A stretch of DNA of 64,000 nucleotides from Pirellulales bacterium (GCA_028289405.1 JANQPP010000050.1:1-64000); one strand, 5' to 3'. Shown: positions 34,236 to 43,858, numbered from the stretch's first letter. Program-made: numbers and translations. Notes: generated by a model from the sequence alone, not told the origin.

Positions 34236-37010
34236 TTAACGACGTAGGTTGAGCAATTCATCGAGGAGTTGTTGGGCCGCCGTGATAACACGCGTATTAC
34301 TACGGTACTGCGTGGAAGCCAAAATCAGGTCGATCAGGTTTTGCCCCACATCCGTATTGGAGAGTTCCACGGCGCCTCCAATTACCGAACCGATTCCTTG
34401 TTGACCGGGGTCTCCTTCGATCGGTAGGCCGGAGTTGACGCCGGCTCCAAACAGGTTTTCCCCCCGTTGCTCCAAACCGGCATTGTTGGCGAACCGCGCC
34501 AGGCGGATCTGCCCCAGATCACGGCTCACGCCATTCGAGAATACCCCGACAATCCTGCCATCCTCTCCAATAATGAAACTTGATAGAGACCCGGCAGCCG
34601 AACCATCCTGTCGCGCCGCCGCGAGCGTGCTGTCGTCCGTGGAGAGTCCCGAAAGCGCGCTGAAATCCAAGTCGAATTGCAGCGGCGTGGCGGAAGAGAC
34701 ATTTTCTCGATCCACCGAGACGGAAGAGTTGGTCACGTCGAAAACATTTCCTTCTCCATCGAAGAGAATGAGCCCGGTACCAATGGCGATTTCCGCTCCC
34801 GTGAGAGGGTCGTTCTGCGGTGACTCCGCGAACCACCGGTAGGCCGTGGTGGTACTGTCCCGGCTTTCCAGTACCGCCGTCACGCGGACATTGATGGGAA
34901 TACCCAAGGTATCGAACACGACGAAATCGGCTTGGGCACTTTCGCCCACGGCTTCTTGCACGGAACCGAAGGCGAGATTCACGGTCTGGACTCCGCCGGT
35001 CGTCTCCAACTGAAAAGCGTCCAAGCGAACCTGCACGGCGTTGCCGGTCCCGTTGTTGCCCACGAGTTCCAAGCGGCTGTCGGCGGTGACCCGGCCTCCC
35101 GGGTTACCTGGGATGGGGTTGGTCGGATCAGGGCTGACTTCCTGGATTCCCATGGAATCTTCCATGAAGTTGATCAGCTCTTGAACTGTCGTTTGGGAGG
35201 TGATCTCCAACTCTTGGGTACCGAGCTTCGATCCACCTTTGTGGCCGGTGAATGAGAGAGTGCCTTCCTGGAAGACATTGTTGTATTCGGTGCCGTCGCG
35301 GCGGACGACATCCACGAGCCGCAGTCCGAAACTGATCGGCGGCCCTTCGAGATTGATCGTCGAGTTGGATGAGATGTCGGAATCGGCCGCGGCATCGACA
35401 TACACGGTTTCGCCGCCAGTGAGGGTGGACAACAAATGAAAACTCTGGTCGTTGCTCGCGAGATTCCGATAGATCCGTACCTGATCAAATTCGCCACCAA
35501 CGGTAGGCTGGGGGATATTTTCGATGCGAATTCGCCGGCCATCAATGGTAATGGGCTCCGGGCCAATCAAGGCCGTGGGGCGGCTCTCCAAGCCATTTCC
35601 CGAGTTGAAGAAGGTCACGTAATACGAATAGTTCCCCACGGACAGGGAGGAGGTGTCGAGCGAGGAGCCCGCAGTCCCGTCATCGATAAACACGTCATCG
35701 GTTGCCGTGAGATCGCCTCCCACTTGGAGGTAGGGCCCGCCGGGGACTCCACTGGAAACGGTTGAGCTACGGAAGACGCGTTTGGTCCACCCCGCAGGGG
35801 CGTCAGGAAGATTACTCAAGGTAACCTTCGTGCCGGGCGCTCCTCCGGCAATGTTCACCACGCCGGGGATCACCGAAGGTGGCCCTTCATTCCCCTGCGG
35901 ATCGACAAAGGCGATTTGGTAATTCACCTGCGCGGGAGAAGGAGGCGCCGTGGCGGGCGAGGCGGACTCATCCAAAAATTCTCCGGCAACCGTTTGCGTG
36001 CCATTATCGAAAAAAGACGTGGCTGCCGCACCGATCGCCGGTCCGGCCAATTCAAAGCTTCCCGCGGCGCCGGTCAACGAACGGTAAATCCGAGTCGCGG
36101 TAAATCCTCCTGGAACCGCCGGCGGATCATTGAGCGTCACCGCGTTGTTGCCGCCACCGATTGTGGCCGTGTATGTGGCGGAAGGCATGCCTTCATTGCC
36201 ATTGGCGTCCACATGCACGAATTTGTAGAAGACATTGCCCGGCGCGAGCACTCCGGCAGGGTCGAACGAATCCGTATCCGTGACGGCCGGCGGGCCGGTC
36301 AGAGAGGGGACCGTGGCATCCACTCCCGCCGCCGTTGAACCGAGCGTCGCTGGGGGCGCGATGCCGGTGATGTCGCTCGTGGCGAGATCCGGCGGGACCT
36401 CGATTGTGCCGTCGCTCAATATCGCCGACTGGATAATCTCTGGTGTGGAGGCCACATCACCCGTTGGTGACAAGTTTCCCTCCATCGTGACCGTTTGCGT
36501 AGCTTGCGCCACGGCGGCCTGGCCCAGTGGAATGGTGAGTGCCGTCAATTGGGTCCGCTGGATCTCGAACTGGTCATCCACCGAATGGCCCAATAGCCTT
36601 TGGCCGTTGACGGTCACCAATTCATTGTTCGCATTGGTCTTGAAGATGCCGTTACGCGTGTATTGTTGTTCCCCTTGCGACCCCTCGACGATGAAGAAGC
36701 CATCCCCCTGAATCGCCAAGTCGGAGGCGTTGGAACTGATTTCAATCGTGCCTTGGGTGAAGTCAGGCGTGATCTCGGCTATTTTGGTTCCCAAACCGAT
36801 CTGGCGAGGGTTGGTTCCACCGCGTGACGCCGTGGGCGCGGAACCCAGCCCTTGCGTTTGCAGGAACTGCGTGGCGAAAACGGCTTCGGATGCCTTGAAG
36901 CCCACGGTTCCGGCGTTCGCGACATTATTTCCCACGACGTCGATCGTGGCTTCGGCGGCCGTCAACCCAGTGAGCGAGGTGTTCAATGCGGATGCAAGAC
37001 CCATGGCCAA
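34236..37010 (-). CDS. flgE: Flagellar hook protein FlgE with FnIII-like insert
   Basis: A 924-residue hook subunit, about twice the usual length. The N-terminal D0/D1 parts are standard (ALNTSLTGLTAAEATIDVVG, NNVANAGTVGFKAS, and DLAIQGDGFFIVEG at about 98-110). The C-terminus is also standard (SNTDVGQNLIDLILASTQYR, ending QQLLDELLNLRR). Between about residues 250 and 545 lie three imperfect tandem repeats of about 95 residues. Each has Y-x-hydrophobic-(V/F)-x-(D/N)-x2-GNEG-like turns, a beta-rich core and a VRIYR/TRIYR/KRVFR strand. They look like fibronectin type III or Ig-like modules added to the outer domain. The insert is expected to be exposed on the hook surface. Confidence 0.92.
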   Translation of the reverse strand: MAMGLASALNTSLTGLTAAEATIDVVGNNVANAGTVGFKASEAVFATQFLQTQGLGSAPTASRGGTNPRQIGLGTKIAEITPDFTQGTIEISSNASDLAIQGDGFFIVEGSQGEQQYTRNGIFKTNANNELVTVNGQRLLGHSVDDQFEIQRTQLTALTIPLGQAAVAQATQTVTMEGNLSPTGDVASTPEIIQSAILSDGTIEVPPDLATSDITGIAPPATLGSTAAGVDATVPSLTGPPAVTDTDSFDPAGVLAPGNVFYKFVHVDANGNEGMPSATYTATIGGGNNAVTLNDPPAVPGGFTATRIYRSLTGAAGSFELAGPAIGAAATSFFDNGTQTVAGEFLDESASPATAPPSPAQVNYQIAFVDPQGNEGPPSVIPGVVNIAGGAPGTKVTLSNLPDAPAGWTKRVFRSSTVSSGVPGGPYLQVGGDLTATDDVFIDDGTAGSSLDTSSLSVGNYSYYVTFFNSGNGLESRPTALIGPEPITIDGRRIRIENIPQPTVGGEFDQVRIYRNLASNDQSFHLLSTLTGGETVYVDAAADSDISSNSTINLEGPPISFGLRLVDVVRRDGTEYNNVFQEGTLSFTGHKGGSKLGTQELEITSQTTVQELINFMEDSMGIQEVSPDPTNPIPGNPGGRVTADSRLELVGNNGTGNAVQVRLDAFQLETTGGVQTVNLAFGSVQEAVGESAQADFVVFDTLGIPINVRVTAVLESRDSTTTAYRWFAESPQNDPLTGAEIAIGTGLILFDGEGNVFDVTNSSVSVDRENVSSATPLQFDLDFSALSGLSTDDSTLAAARQDGSAAGSLSSFIIGEDGRIVGVFSNGVSRDLGQIRLARFANNAGLEQRGENLFGAGVNSGLPIEGDPGQQGIGSVIGGAVELSNTDVGQNLIDLILASTQYRSNTRVITAAQQLLDELLNLRR

Positions 37011-37073
37011 TCCTTTCCTGTTGGATTCCCGCGCTCGGCGCGGCAGCCCAGCTCTGTTCGTCAGTTTTTTGAG

Positions 37074-37544
37074 TTATTCATTCGTCGGGGTAGATCCCGC
37101 TTCTTCGTCCGTGGATAGCGCATCCTCTTCCGTGGCGATCTGAGAAATGTTTCGCGAATTGATGCGGTGCTGCCCCACATGCAGGATCACGTCTTCTTCT
37201 TCCACGGAAACGCGGTCCACCTTCCCCGTAACAAAATCCGCTTTGTCGTTGAGCGCGTGCACGTACTTACCGAGCAAACCGCTCGCACCGGAGAGATTTT
37301 GCGACAGCGCCAGTCCCTCCAACGTGCTCTGCAACTGATCCGTGGCCCCGATTTCGCGAATCTGGCTGATTTGTTGGAGCATTTGAGCATTATCCATCGG
37401 GTTCAGCGGATCTTGGTTTTGTAGTTCCGCGATCATCAGCTCCAAGAAGTCCTGCATTTGGACGTCTCCCAGCGGGTTGGATTCCTCTGGGGATGAAGTT
37501 GGCTGCGAGTTTCCTACTGAATTGGTCCCTTGAATGCGTGTCAT
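37074..37544 (-). CDS. flgD: Flagellar hook assembly scaffold FlgD
   Basis: A 156-residue hook-cap protein needed to polymerise FlgE. The conserved N-terminal block is clear: MQDFLELMIAELQNQDPLNP and MDNAQMLQQISQIREIGA. After a Ser/Gly linker the remainder (LLGKYVHALNDKADFVTGKV) forms only a small beta domain. The FnIII-like C-terminal part of longer FlgD proteins is absent, a shortened version known in several phyla. It lies between fliK and flgE as expected. Confidence 0.93.
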   Translation of the reverse strand: MTRIQGTNSVGNSQPTSSPEESNPLGDVQMQDFLELMIAELQNQDPLNPMDNAQMLQQISQIREIGATDQLQSTLEGLALSQNLSGASGLLGKYVHALNDKADFVTGKVDRVSVEEEDVILHVGQHRINSRNISQIATEEDALSTDEEAGSTPTNE

Positions 37545-37594
37545 GCCGGAATGCTCCGTTAAATTATCACCTGACTGGCGTATTTTTCCTGTCG

Positions 37595-39283
37595 TTAGAC
37601 GACCACGTTCACATGCCGTAACTCTTCCGGCGTGGAGATTTTTTTGGGAGTCGAGGAAGCCTCCGCCGAATGGTCGACGAGCTTCTTCCCGAAAGCCACG
37701 CGTCGGACGCCTGGATGCGTGTGTTGTGGAGAGTCCTCGCGGCCCTCCTGGTGTTCGGCGAAGTTTCCTTCCGGCTGATCTCGTAGCACAATCTCGAACT
37801 GTTCCACGCGGACATCTTGCGCGGCAAGGCGTTCACGCAGTGCCGGCAAGTGGTCCGTTAGCATTTGTTGGGCTGCCAGCGTTTCGGCTTCGAGCCGGGC
37901 GAACATGACGCCATCTCGCAGTTGCACGTCTAGCCGAAGGTGTCCCAATTCCGGCGGACGTAGGCGTAGTCGGAGTTGCCCGCCACCTTCGGGAATTTCT
38001 TGAAAAGCCCGTGCCACGCGCTGCAGAAATCGCGCCGGATCCACTCGAGAGGCATTCTGTAAGTCCCGATTCGCGGTAACCGAATCATGACGAACATCGG
38101 AAGCCGCTTGTCCCTGTAGACCGCCATTCGATGAGATGCGGCCCTCCCCGCCCCCTTCGCTGCCACGGGACTCCAATCCCGTCGTTTGAGCGCCCTCGGT
38201 GTTAACCTGGTTACGCGGCAGTGTTTCAGCGGCTTGAGCGGCGGCTTCTCCGGCGGGCAAGCTCGCGCCCGGAGTTGGTGGCGCTTCCTGCCCGGTCGGC
38301 GGGGCGTTTTGCAGCGAAGCGGTCTTCGTGGCGTTGCGAGCCGCGCGATCACCTGGAGCGTTCAGATCGAAGTGCTGTGGCTTGTCCCGTGATGAACCTC
38401 GCTCGTCACGGGATGAATTGGCCTCTTCGGGAATCAAGTTCTCTTGATTTTCCGCCGAGAGCCCGTCATCCACGATGGACTGCACAGAAGATTTCGCGAT
38501 ATCCTGTTCGCCGAAATTCGCATTGTCCTTGGGTTGGGTTTCCGCCGTCACACTTTTGGCGGCGGATTTCTTACGAGAATCACCTTCGCCGGTCGGGAGT
38601 GCCGTTTGGTCCATAGCAACTCGAGAGGCGGTTGCTTCTGGAGCCGATTTAGCTTTTTGCCCCGGATCGCCATCGCGCTGCCGATCTAAAGCTTCGAGCT
38701 TGGAGTCCGCGAGACTTTCCGCCGCGTTTTCAGGCTTTGCGGACTGACCTGCCGCTTGTTCGTCGCTTCCTCCACCATCAAGAGAAACTTCATGGAGCGG
38801 CTTGTCGGCGAGGGATTTCGTGGCCTGTTCATTACCTTGCGGGTCACTCGGGAGATCAGGCAAGGCTTCGCCGGCGGAAGTGAGCGGCTGAGGAGAATCA
38901 TCGATCGGTGGAGCTTCTTCGTCCGTAGGCTTCTCATTCTCGCGAGGCGGTTTGGAAGAGTCGGTTGGAGCATCGCCTTCCGCTTCGCCACGTTCGCCAT
39001 TCTTGTCGGCGTTGTCGCTGGCGGAATCTTGACGAGAGTGAACTTGTCCATCACTCTTCGAAATAAAGCCGTCATCCGAGGAACTGTCGTTTTCGCGAGG
39101 CTGATCTCGGAGTTTGGCCTCAGGGTCGTGATCCGACCGGCGGTTGGAGGTAGACCTTCTCAATTCGTCGTTAAAGGGTCCCTGTTCTTGCCGGTAAGAG
39201 TCCGATTCACGAATGCGGGATGTCGGAGTGAAATCATCCAGGCCCGGCGAACTAGGCAATGTGGTTAAACGGATCTCGCTCAC
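37595..39283 (-). CDS. fliK: Flagellar hook-length control protein FliK
   Basis: A 562-residue export-switch ruler. Most of the chain (about 1-440) is low-complexity and rich in Asp, Glu, Ser, Pro, Gln and Asn, typical of the unfolded FliK ruler. The conserved C-terminal Flg_hook domain reads LRLRLRPPELGHLRLDVQLR and then LPALRERLAAQDVRVEQFE. The frame is open from 39427. I place the start at the GTG of 39283 because GGAGGA lies 7 nt upstream. Its size should correlate with hook length. The unusually large FlgE and its insert make the pairing of interest. Confidence 0.9.
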   Translation of the reverse strand: MSEIRLTTLPSSPGLDDFTPTSRIRESDSYRQEQGPFNDELRRSTSNRRSDHDPEAKLRDQPRENDSSSDDGFISKSDGQVHSRQDSASDNADKNGERGEAEGDAPTDSSKPPRENEKPTDEEAPPIDDSPQPLTSAGEALPDLPSDPQGNEQATKSLADKPLHEVSLDGGGSDEQAAGQSAKPENAAESLADSKLEALDRQRDGDPGQKAKSAPEATASRVAMDQTALPTGEGDSRKKSAAKSVTAETQPKDNANFGEQDIAKSSVQSIVDDGLSAENQENLIPEEANSSRDERGSSRDKPQHFDLNAPGDRAARNATKTASLQNAPPTGQEAPPTPGASLPAGEAAAQAAETLPRNQVNTEGAQTTGLESRGSEGGGEGRISSNGGLQGQAASDVRHDSVTANRDLQNASRVDPARFLQRVARAFQEIPEGGGQLRLRLRPPELGHLRLDVQLRDGVMFARLEAETLAAQQMLTDHLPALRERLAAQDVRVEQFEIVLRDQPEGNFAEHQEGREDSPQHTHPGVRRVAFGKKLVDHSAEASSTPKKISTPEELRHVNVVV

Positions 39284-39427
39284 CTTCCACTCCTCCCTGA
39301 ATATACCTTGTCCACGCCAGTCGACCACCTTGCCAAGGATCGGCAAAAGGGCGCAACCGCGAACTTCCCCAGACGGCCAACGTGACGCGTCCGCCACGAG
39401 TTTTGGAACGTATGCCCCGTAAAACAA

Positions 39428-40117
39428 TCAAGGGCCAGCAGCGCCACCTTCCAGTCCAGCGCGCGTTCGATCAACTAATTCGACAGCGGCGTCTCCTTTC
39501 TTGAGTTCGCGTAGAACTTCGGCAATGACTTTCTCCTCATCTGGAGCTTTGAAACGCTGGATGATCTTCGCACGCGCGTCTGGGCGGATCGTTTTCAACA
39601 GAAGTACCACGTCTTCGATGCCGTCCGCTGCCTCGGACATCCGCATCAACTGGTCTTTCGCCTGTGTGTCCTTCATGTTTTCCAACAAAGTAGCAATCGT
39701 CTTGATGCCCTCGGTGGCCGCCGCGTCACGAATCTGCTGCAATTCTTGTTCAAATTCGTTTCGTAGGTTTTCCAGCCGTCCGACTTTTTCATCGAGTTCT
39801 TTTTCAAGCATATGAAGCGTTTGTAGGCGATTGTTGAGGCTGGTCTCCCGAATTTCCAAATCGCGATTCAATTTCACTCGGAACTGTCCCACGCGCTCCA
39901 GCGCCGAGTCTTGTCCTTGGGCGGCTTCGTCCGATTTTCCTTCTTCCTCCAACATTGGGTCGATATCGTAAGCGACTTCCAGAAATTGCACGACTTTGTC
40001 CGATGTCAACCAGCCCTGATTCCACGCATAAGCGAGCCCGACCATCACCGCCAAAGATGTACCCACGCAGGCGTAGACGAAGAGGAAAGTGCTCAGACGA
40101 AAAAGCTTCCCAATCAT
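39428..40117 (-). CDS. YlxF/MotE-like flagellar coiled-coil membrane protein
   Basis: A 229-residue protein with one N-terminal transmembrane helix (FLFVYACVGTSLAVMVGLAY). A coiled coil of about 60 residues follows (LQTLHMLEKELDEKVGRLEN and on). The C-terminal domain resembles the MgtE-N-like domain of MotE/FlbB: TIATLLENMKDTQAKDQLM and TIRPDARAKIIQRFK. It sits between fliJ and fliK, exactly where Bacillus has ylxF, which supports the call. In other systems MotE is a periplasmic chaperone for stator or P-ring assembly, while FlbB acts as a scaffold. It overlaps fliJ by 4 nt. Confidence 0.78.
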   Translation of the reverse strand: MIGKLFRLSTFLFVYACVGTSLAVMVGLAYAWNQGWLTSDKVVQFLEVAYDIDPMLEEEGKSDEAAQGQDSALERVGQFRVKLNRDLEIRETSLNNRLQTLHMLEKELDEKVGRLENLRNEFEQELQQIRDAAATEGIKTIATLLENMKDTQAKDQLMRMSEAADGIEDVVLLLKTIRPDARAKIIQRFKAPDEEKVIAEVLRELKKGDAAVELVDRTRAGLEGGAAGP

Positions 40118-40569
40118 GAAAGCATCCCTTCTTGACTGTGCCTTCTCGCGGCAATCTCATCCAATTCCTTGGCCTCTTGCAGGGCCAACTCGTATTCGTG
40201 GGCTTCCCGTTGTTTTTCCTCCAAACGCTCCAGGGCACGCACTTGCCGGTCCGCCTCCACGAGCGCACGCCTCCGCTTTTCGATTTCTTCCCGCAACGTG
40301 GCCTTATGCAGGTCCAATTGCGATTGTTGAGCCCTTAACGACAATTCGAAGCGGGTATCATCCAACAATCGGTCGACTTGTAGTGTTCTGTCTTTAGCCT
40401 TCTCGCGGCGATTGGTCATTAATTCCTGAAGTTGTGTTTGCAATTTCTGTTCATGTTCGAGAGTGATCCGTTCGGCTTCAAACGCTTCCGCCAATCGAGA
40501 TCGCGCTTCGTCCCGATGTTGTTCACGGAGGCGGAGCACAGGGGCTAAGCGAAACTGAAATTTACGCAT
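40114..40569 (-). CDS. fliJ: Flagellar export apparatus protein FliJ
   Basis: A 151-residue, almost entirely alpha-helical coiled coil. It begins RKFQFRLAPVLRLREQHRDE, the typical FliJ N-terminus, and heptads continue to the end. It forms the stalk that links the FliI ATPase ring to the export gate. It follows fliI and overlaps the MotE-like gene by 4 nt. Confidence 0.92.
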   Translation of the reverse strand: MRKFQFRLAPVLRLREQHRDEARSRLAEAFEAERITLEHEQKLQTQLQELMTNRREKAKDRTLQVDRLLDDTRFELSLRAQQSQLDLHKATLREEIEKRRRALVEADRQVRALERLEEKQREAHEYELALQEAKELDEIAARRHSQEGMLS

Positions 40570-40651
40570 GCGGGGAACTTTCGCTGGCCGGTGTTTGTCC
40601 GGGGGAAAGGCGAGTTGTGCAACGAAATCGTTTCATTTCATCGGCCCCAGT

Positions 40652-41971
40652 TTAGGACCCTTTGCCAGCCGCCTTGGCCGCCCAAGCTACCAAGGCTTTC
40701 TGCGTCTGTTCGAGACCGGCGGGATCGGACACTTTTTGCTGCAAGAATTGGTCCATTTCTTCTTTGCATTGGATCGCCATGTCGACCGTGGCGTTGCTCC
40801 CCCGCCGATACGCTCCGATGGAGATCAGATCTTCATGCTCGCGGTAGGTGGCTAGCAGACGGCGAAACACTCCCGCCGCCTGCACCAGTTCAGGAGGCGA
40901 GATATCTGGCATCAGCCGGCTGACGCTTTCCAGCACATCGATGGCCGGGTAATGCCCGGCGCTGGCTAGGCGACGTGATAACCAAGTATGTCCGTCGAGC
41001 AGGCCGCGCACGGTATCGCTGATCGGTTCGTTGGCGTCGTCCCCTTCCACGAGCACCGAATAGAACGCCGTGATGCTGCCGCTGGTCGTCCGCCCGGCTC
41101 GCTCCACGAGTTTGGGCAGCAGCGAAAAGACCGAGGGAGGATAGCCTCGGGTTGTCGGTGGTTCGCCGGTGGAAAGCCCGATTTCTCGTTGGGCCATGGC
41201 GACGCGCGTCAAGGAATCCATGACCAGCAGCACGTCCTTCCCCTCATCGCGGAAATACTCCGCGATAGCCGTTGCGGTAAATGCTGCTTGCACTCGGGAC
41301 AGCGGAGATTCGTCACTGGTCGCCACGACGACGACACTCTTTTGCAGGCCCTCGGGTCCCAAATCTCGCTCAATGAAATCGTTAACTTCCCGGCCGCGTT
41401 CACCGACCAGTGCGATGACGTTGACATCGGCGGCCGTGTTGCGGCAAAGCATGCCGAGCAACACACTCTTCCCGACACCCGATCCGGCGAAAATCCCCAT
41501 GCGTTGCCCACGTCCGCAGCTTAGCAGTCCATCCACGGCCCTCACGCCGGTGGATAAAGGCTCGTCGATTCGCGGCCGCGAGACGGGGGGCGGTACGGAC
41601 TGATGCAAGGGCACCCGGCGAGGAAGTATCGGCACCGGTTGCTCGTCAATCACCTTGCCATGCGCATTGATGGCGCGTCCTAGGAGGCCTGCTCCCACTT
41701 TTAGCCATCGGCTGCCGCGCGCGAGGCGGACAGGCGCCCCTCGGCGGACACCCTGTAACTTCGCGAGGGGATAAATCACCGTGAGATCTTGTTGAAATCC
41801 GACAACATCCGCCAGGACCGGGTCACCTGACGGCAAGGCGATTTCGGCTACTCCGCCGACCGGCGCTGGAAAATCGGCCACGGCCACGGCCATGCCGGTG
41901 GTCCGCGCCACGCTGCCACGAATCGTCGTGGACGAGACGGTATCGAGTTGGGCCAGGTAGTCGTCGATCAT
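40652..41971 (-). CDS. fliI: Flagellum-specific ATPase FliI
   Basis: A 439-residue hexameric ATPase of the flagellar type III exporter. The F1-like core has a Walker A GIFAGSGVGKS, Walker B DVLLVMDSLTRVAMAQREIG, and GEPPTTRGYPPSVFSLLPKL, all diagnostic of FliI. The N-terminal beta-barrel carries VVGFQQDLTVIYPL. The length is normal. It lies between fliH and fliJ. Confidence 0.96.
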   Translation of the reverse strand: MIDDYLAQLDTVSSTTIRGSVARTTGMAVAVADFPAPVGGVAEIALPSGDPVLADVVGFQQDLTVIYPLAKLQGVRRGAPVRLARGSRWLKVGAGLLGRAINAHGKVIDEQPVPILPRRVPLHQSVPPPVSRPRIDEPLSTGVRAVDGLLSCGRGQRMGIFAGSGVGKSVLLGMLCRNTAADVNVIALVGERGREVNDFIERDLGPEGLQKSVVVVATSDESPLSRVQAAFTATAIAEYFRDEGKDVLLVMDSLTRVAMAQREIGLSTGEPPTTRGYPPSVFSLLPKLVERAGRTTSGSITAFYSVLVEGDDANEPISDTVRGLLDGHTWLSRRLASAGHYPAIDVLESVSRLMPDISPPELVQAAGVFRRLLATYREHEDLISIGAYRRGSNATVDMAIQCKEEMDQFLQQKVSDPAGLEQTQKALVAWAAKAAGKGS

Positions 41972-42020
41972 GAGTTTCGAGCAGATGCGAGGATAGCTGC
42001 CGCCATTCCCAGGAAAGTCG

Positions 42021-42689
42021 TCAAGAACCGTTAATTTCTTCTTCGATGCGTGCCAAATGCGACTCGATTTGTTGGTCGATCTCGCCGAATTGGGAGGTCA
42101 AGCGACAGCCTGATCTGGTGACCTTGTCATCCGCGGTGAGCGTGACTTTCAAATGCGGGTGAAGCTGCCGCGCAAGATCCTGAGCCTTGGCTCCCAGTGA
42201 TTCGAGATCTTCCGGGTGCAGGTGAATATTCACGTGCGGAGTTGCCGCCGCCAAGGCGAGTGCTTCGCGGACCCAAACGGTAGGCAAACTAGCATCGGTC
42301 GCGACCTCACGTCGGATCACATGTTCGGCAATCTTTGTTGCCAGGTGGACAGCATTGCCTTCCCATGCTTGCAACCAGGTTTGGCGTTCCTGTTCAATCT
42401 TCTGAGCAGCTTGAGCCAAAGCCGGTAATACCGATTTCATCTGGCGATCTATCGCGGATTCGACTTGTTGCTCTGCTTGACGGCGAGCATCTTCCGCTCC
42501 GTCTACCGCCGCCTTCTTTCGGATCTTCGTGGCTTCCTGCCGTGCGTCGTGAAGAATCTTCGCGGCTTCCTGCCGGACTTGGTCCAAGTAAGTCCGAGCT
42601 TGGACCGCCATGTCCTCAAAATTGAAAGCCACGGTCGAGCGTGCCGGCCGCTCGCGACCAATCTCTCGAGCTTTCAATACGGTTCCCAT
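42021..42689 (-). CDS. fliH: Flagellar export ATPase regulator FliH
   Basis: A 222-residue stator-like partner of FliI. A long coiled coil (about residues 25-115, rich in Glu, Gln, Arg and Ala) precedes the C-terminal domain with KIAEHVIRREVATD, VNIHLHPEDLESLGAK and CRLTSQFGEIDQQIESHL, which are typical of FliH/YscL. The frame is open to 42761. The ATG at 42689 has GGAG 8 nt upstream and is preferred. Confidence 0.9.
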   Translation of the reverse strand: MGTVLKAREIGRERPARSTVAFNFEDMAVQARTYLDQVRQEAAKILHDARQEATKIRKKAAVDGAEDARRQAEQQVESAIDRQMKSVLPALAQAAQKIEQERQTWLQAWEGNAVHLATKIAEHVIRREVATDASLPTVWVREALALAAATPHVNIHLHPEDLESLGAKAQDLARQLHPHLKVTLTADDKVTRSGCRLTSQFGEIDQQIESHLARIEEEINGS

Positions 42690-42729
42690 GGCGTTCTCTC
42701 CGATTAGGCTTAAACGTGACGTTTGCCAA

Positions 42730-43737
42730 CTACGCTGCCAGCAAGACACCTTCCAAGGCATTCAGTTGAATCTTCCCTTGCTCGGCTAGTCGTAGCGCGG
42801 TCTGCACGACATGTTGTTGCGCCCTCTCGACATCCCGCAGGCGTATCGGCCCCACTTGTTCCAAGCGGAGACGCAGCAGGCGCCGTTCGCTGTTGGAAAG
42901 TCCGGTGACCAAACGCTCGTATAACGCGGGGCTGGCGCCGGCGAGCGCCAGCATCGCGAGTTCTGGGTCACAAGCGGACAAGATGGCGACCAGTTGCCGT
43001 CCCTCCAGTCGTTGCAGGTCTTCAAAACTCCAGGCCGGTTGGTGTTCGAAGTCTACGGAGAGCTTTTCGTCGGCTTCCTGGAAACCATCATCACTCCCAA
43101 GATTCGGTGCCGCTTCACTGCTCTGAGAGGTGTGGTCTTGAGCCGCGGCGAGGATGCGAGACAAGGTTTGGATTCCCGCCATCTTTCGGTGTTGTACGCG
43201 TTGGCGGTCGTGAGTCCGGGCTTCGAATATTCGTTCGACTTCACGCACGGCTTCCGGGTGGATTTCATCCAGTTGAGCCATGCGCCGCATCACCTCGGCT
43301 TGCATGTCCTCCGGCAGTCGAAACAGGTTTTCCGCCGCTTGCTTTGGATCCAAATGTGACATGACCAATGCGGCAACCTGAGGGCTTTCCGATTTGAGCA
43401 ACTCCGACAAGTCGTCCACGCCGACATGCCGCAAAAAGTGAAACGGTGCCGCGTGATTGTCTGTCGATTCATCTGCTTCTACAGCGACCGAGGTATCGTC
43501 GCTGATGGCGGACTCCAATTCCAAAGCGACTGCCTCGGGATCGCGAGCAGCCCGATGCGCACCAAGAAACTGCTGGATTACGTCGTCTTGCTCCTCGGCG
43601 TCCACGCTGGAAAGTTCCAAGATCTGCCTGCGCAACTCGTGAGCCGCATCAGGGTCCAAGCGGGACAGTAAGGCGTCGGCCATTTGCCGGTCCATGCTGG
43701 AAATCAAAACGGCGGCCTTGCGGAGGTCTTCAATCAC
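42730..43737 (-). CDS. fliG: Flagellar motor switch protein FliG
   Basis: A 335-residue rotor protein that receives torque from MotA. The N-terminal (FliF-binding), middle and C-terminal armadillo domains are all present. The middle-domain motif usually EHPQ reads ESPQ (SESPQVAALVMSHLDP). By my alignment to E. coli FliG, the torque helix keeps Arg297 (here 299). It lacks Lys264 (Ala266), Arg281 (Ser283), Asp288 (Leu290) and Asp289 (Arg291). Other charges (Glu284, Arg285, Arg286, Glu293) are nearby. The gene is between fliF and fliH. Confidence 0.93.
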   Translation of the reverse strand: MIEDLRKAAVLISSMDRQMADALLSRLDPDAAHELRRQILELSSVDAEEQDDVIQQFLGAHRAARDPEAVALELESAISDDTSVAVEADESTDNHAAPFHFLRHVGVDDLSELLKSESPQVAALVMSHLDPKQAAENLFRLPEDMQAEVMRRMAQLDEIHPEAVREVERIFEARTHDRQRVQHRKMAGIQTLSRILAAAQDHTSQSSEAAPNLGSDDGFQEADEKLSVDFEHQPAWSFEDLQRLEGRQLVAILSACDPELAMLALAGASPALYERLVTGLSNSERRLLRLRLEQVGPIRLRDVERAQQHVVQTALRLAEQGKIQLNALEGVLLAA

Positions 43738-43858
43738 GGGCCATCCTTTCGCCTAATGCCCACGGAAAAAAATCACGGTCTCGTTCGCCCCTCGGCGTTT
43801 CATGGACGATCATTTTCAAACTCGGCTCTCACCGAGACGTTGGTTCCCACTCCGCTCT

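Noticed and set aside
37030-37060. Hairpin CCGCGC-CGA-GCGCGG between flgD and flgE as a terminator
   Set aside because: It lacks a T-tract and lies between two genes that are normally co-transcribed. It is more likely an incidental GC-rich palindrome or a weak attenuator.
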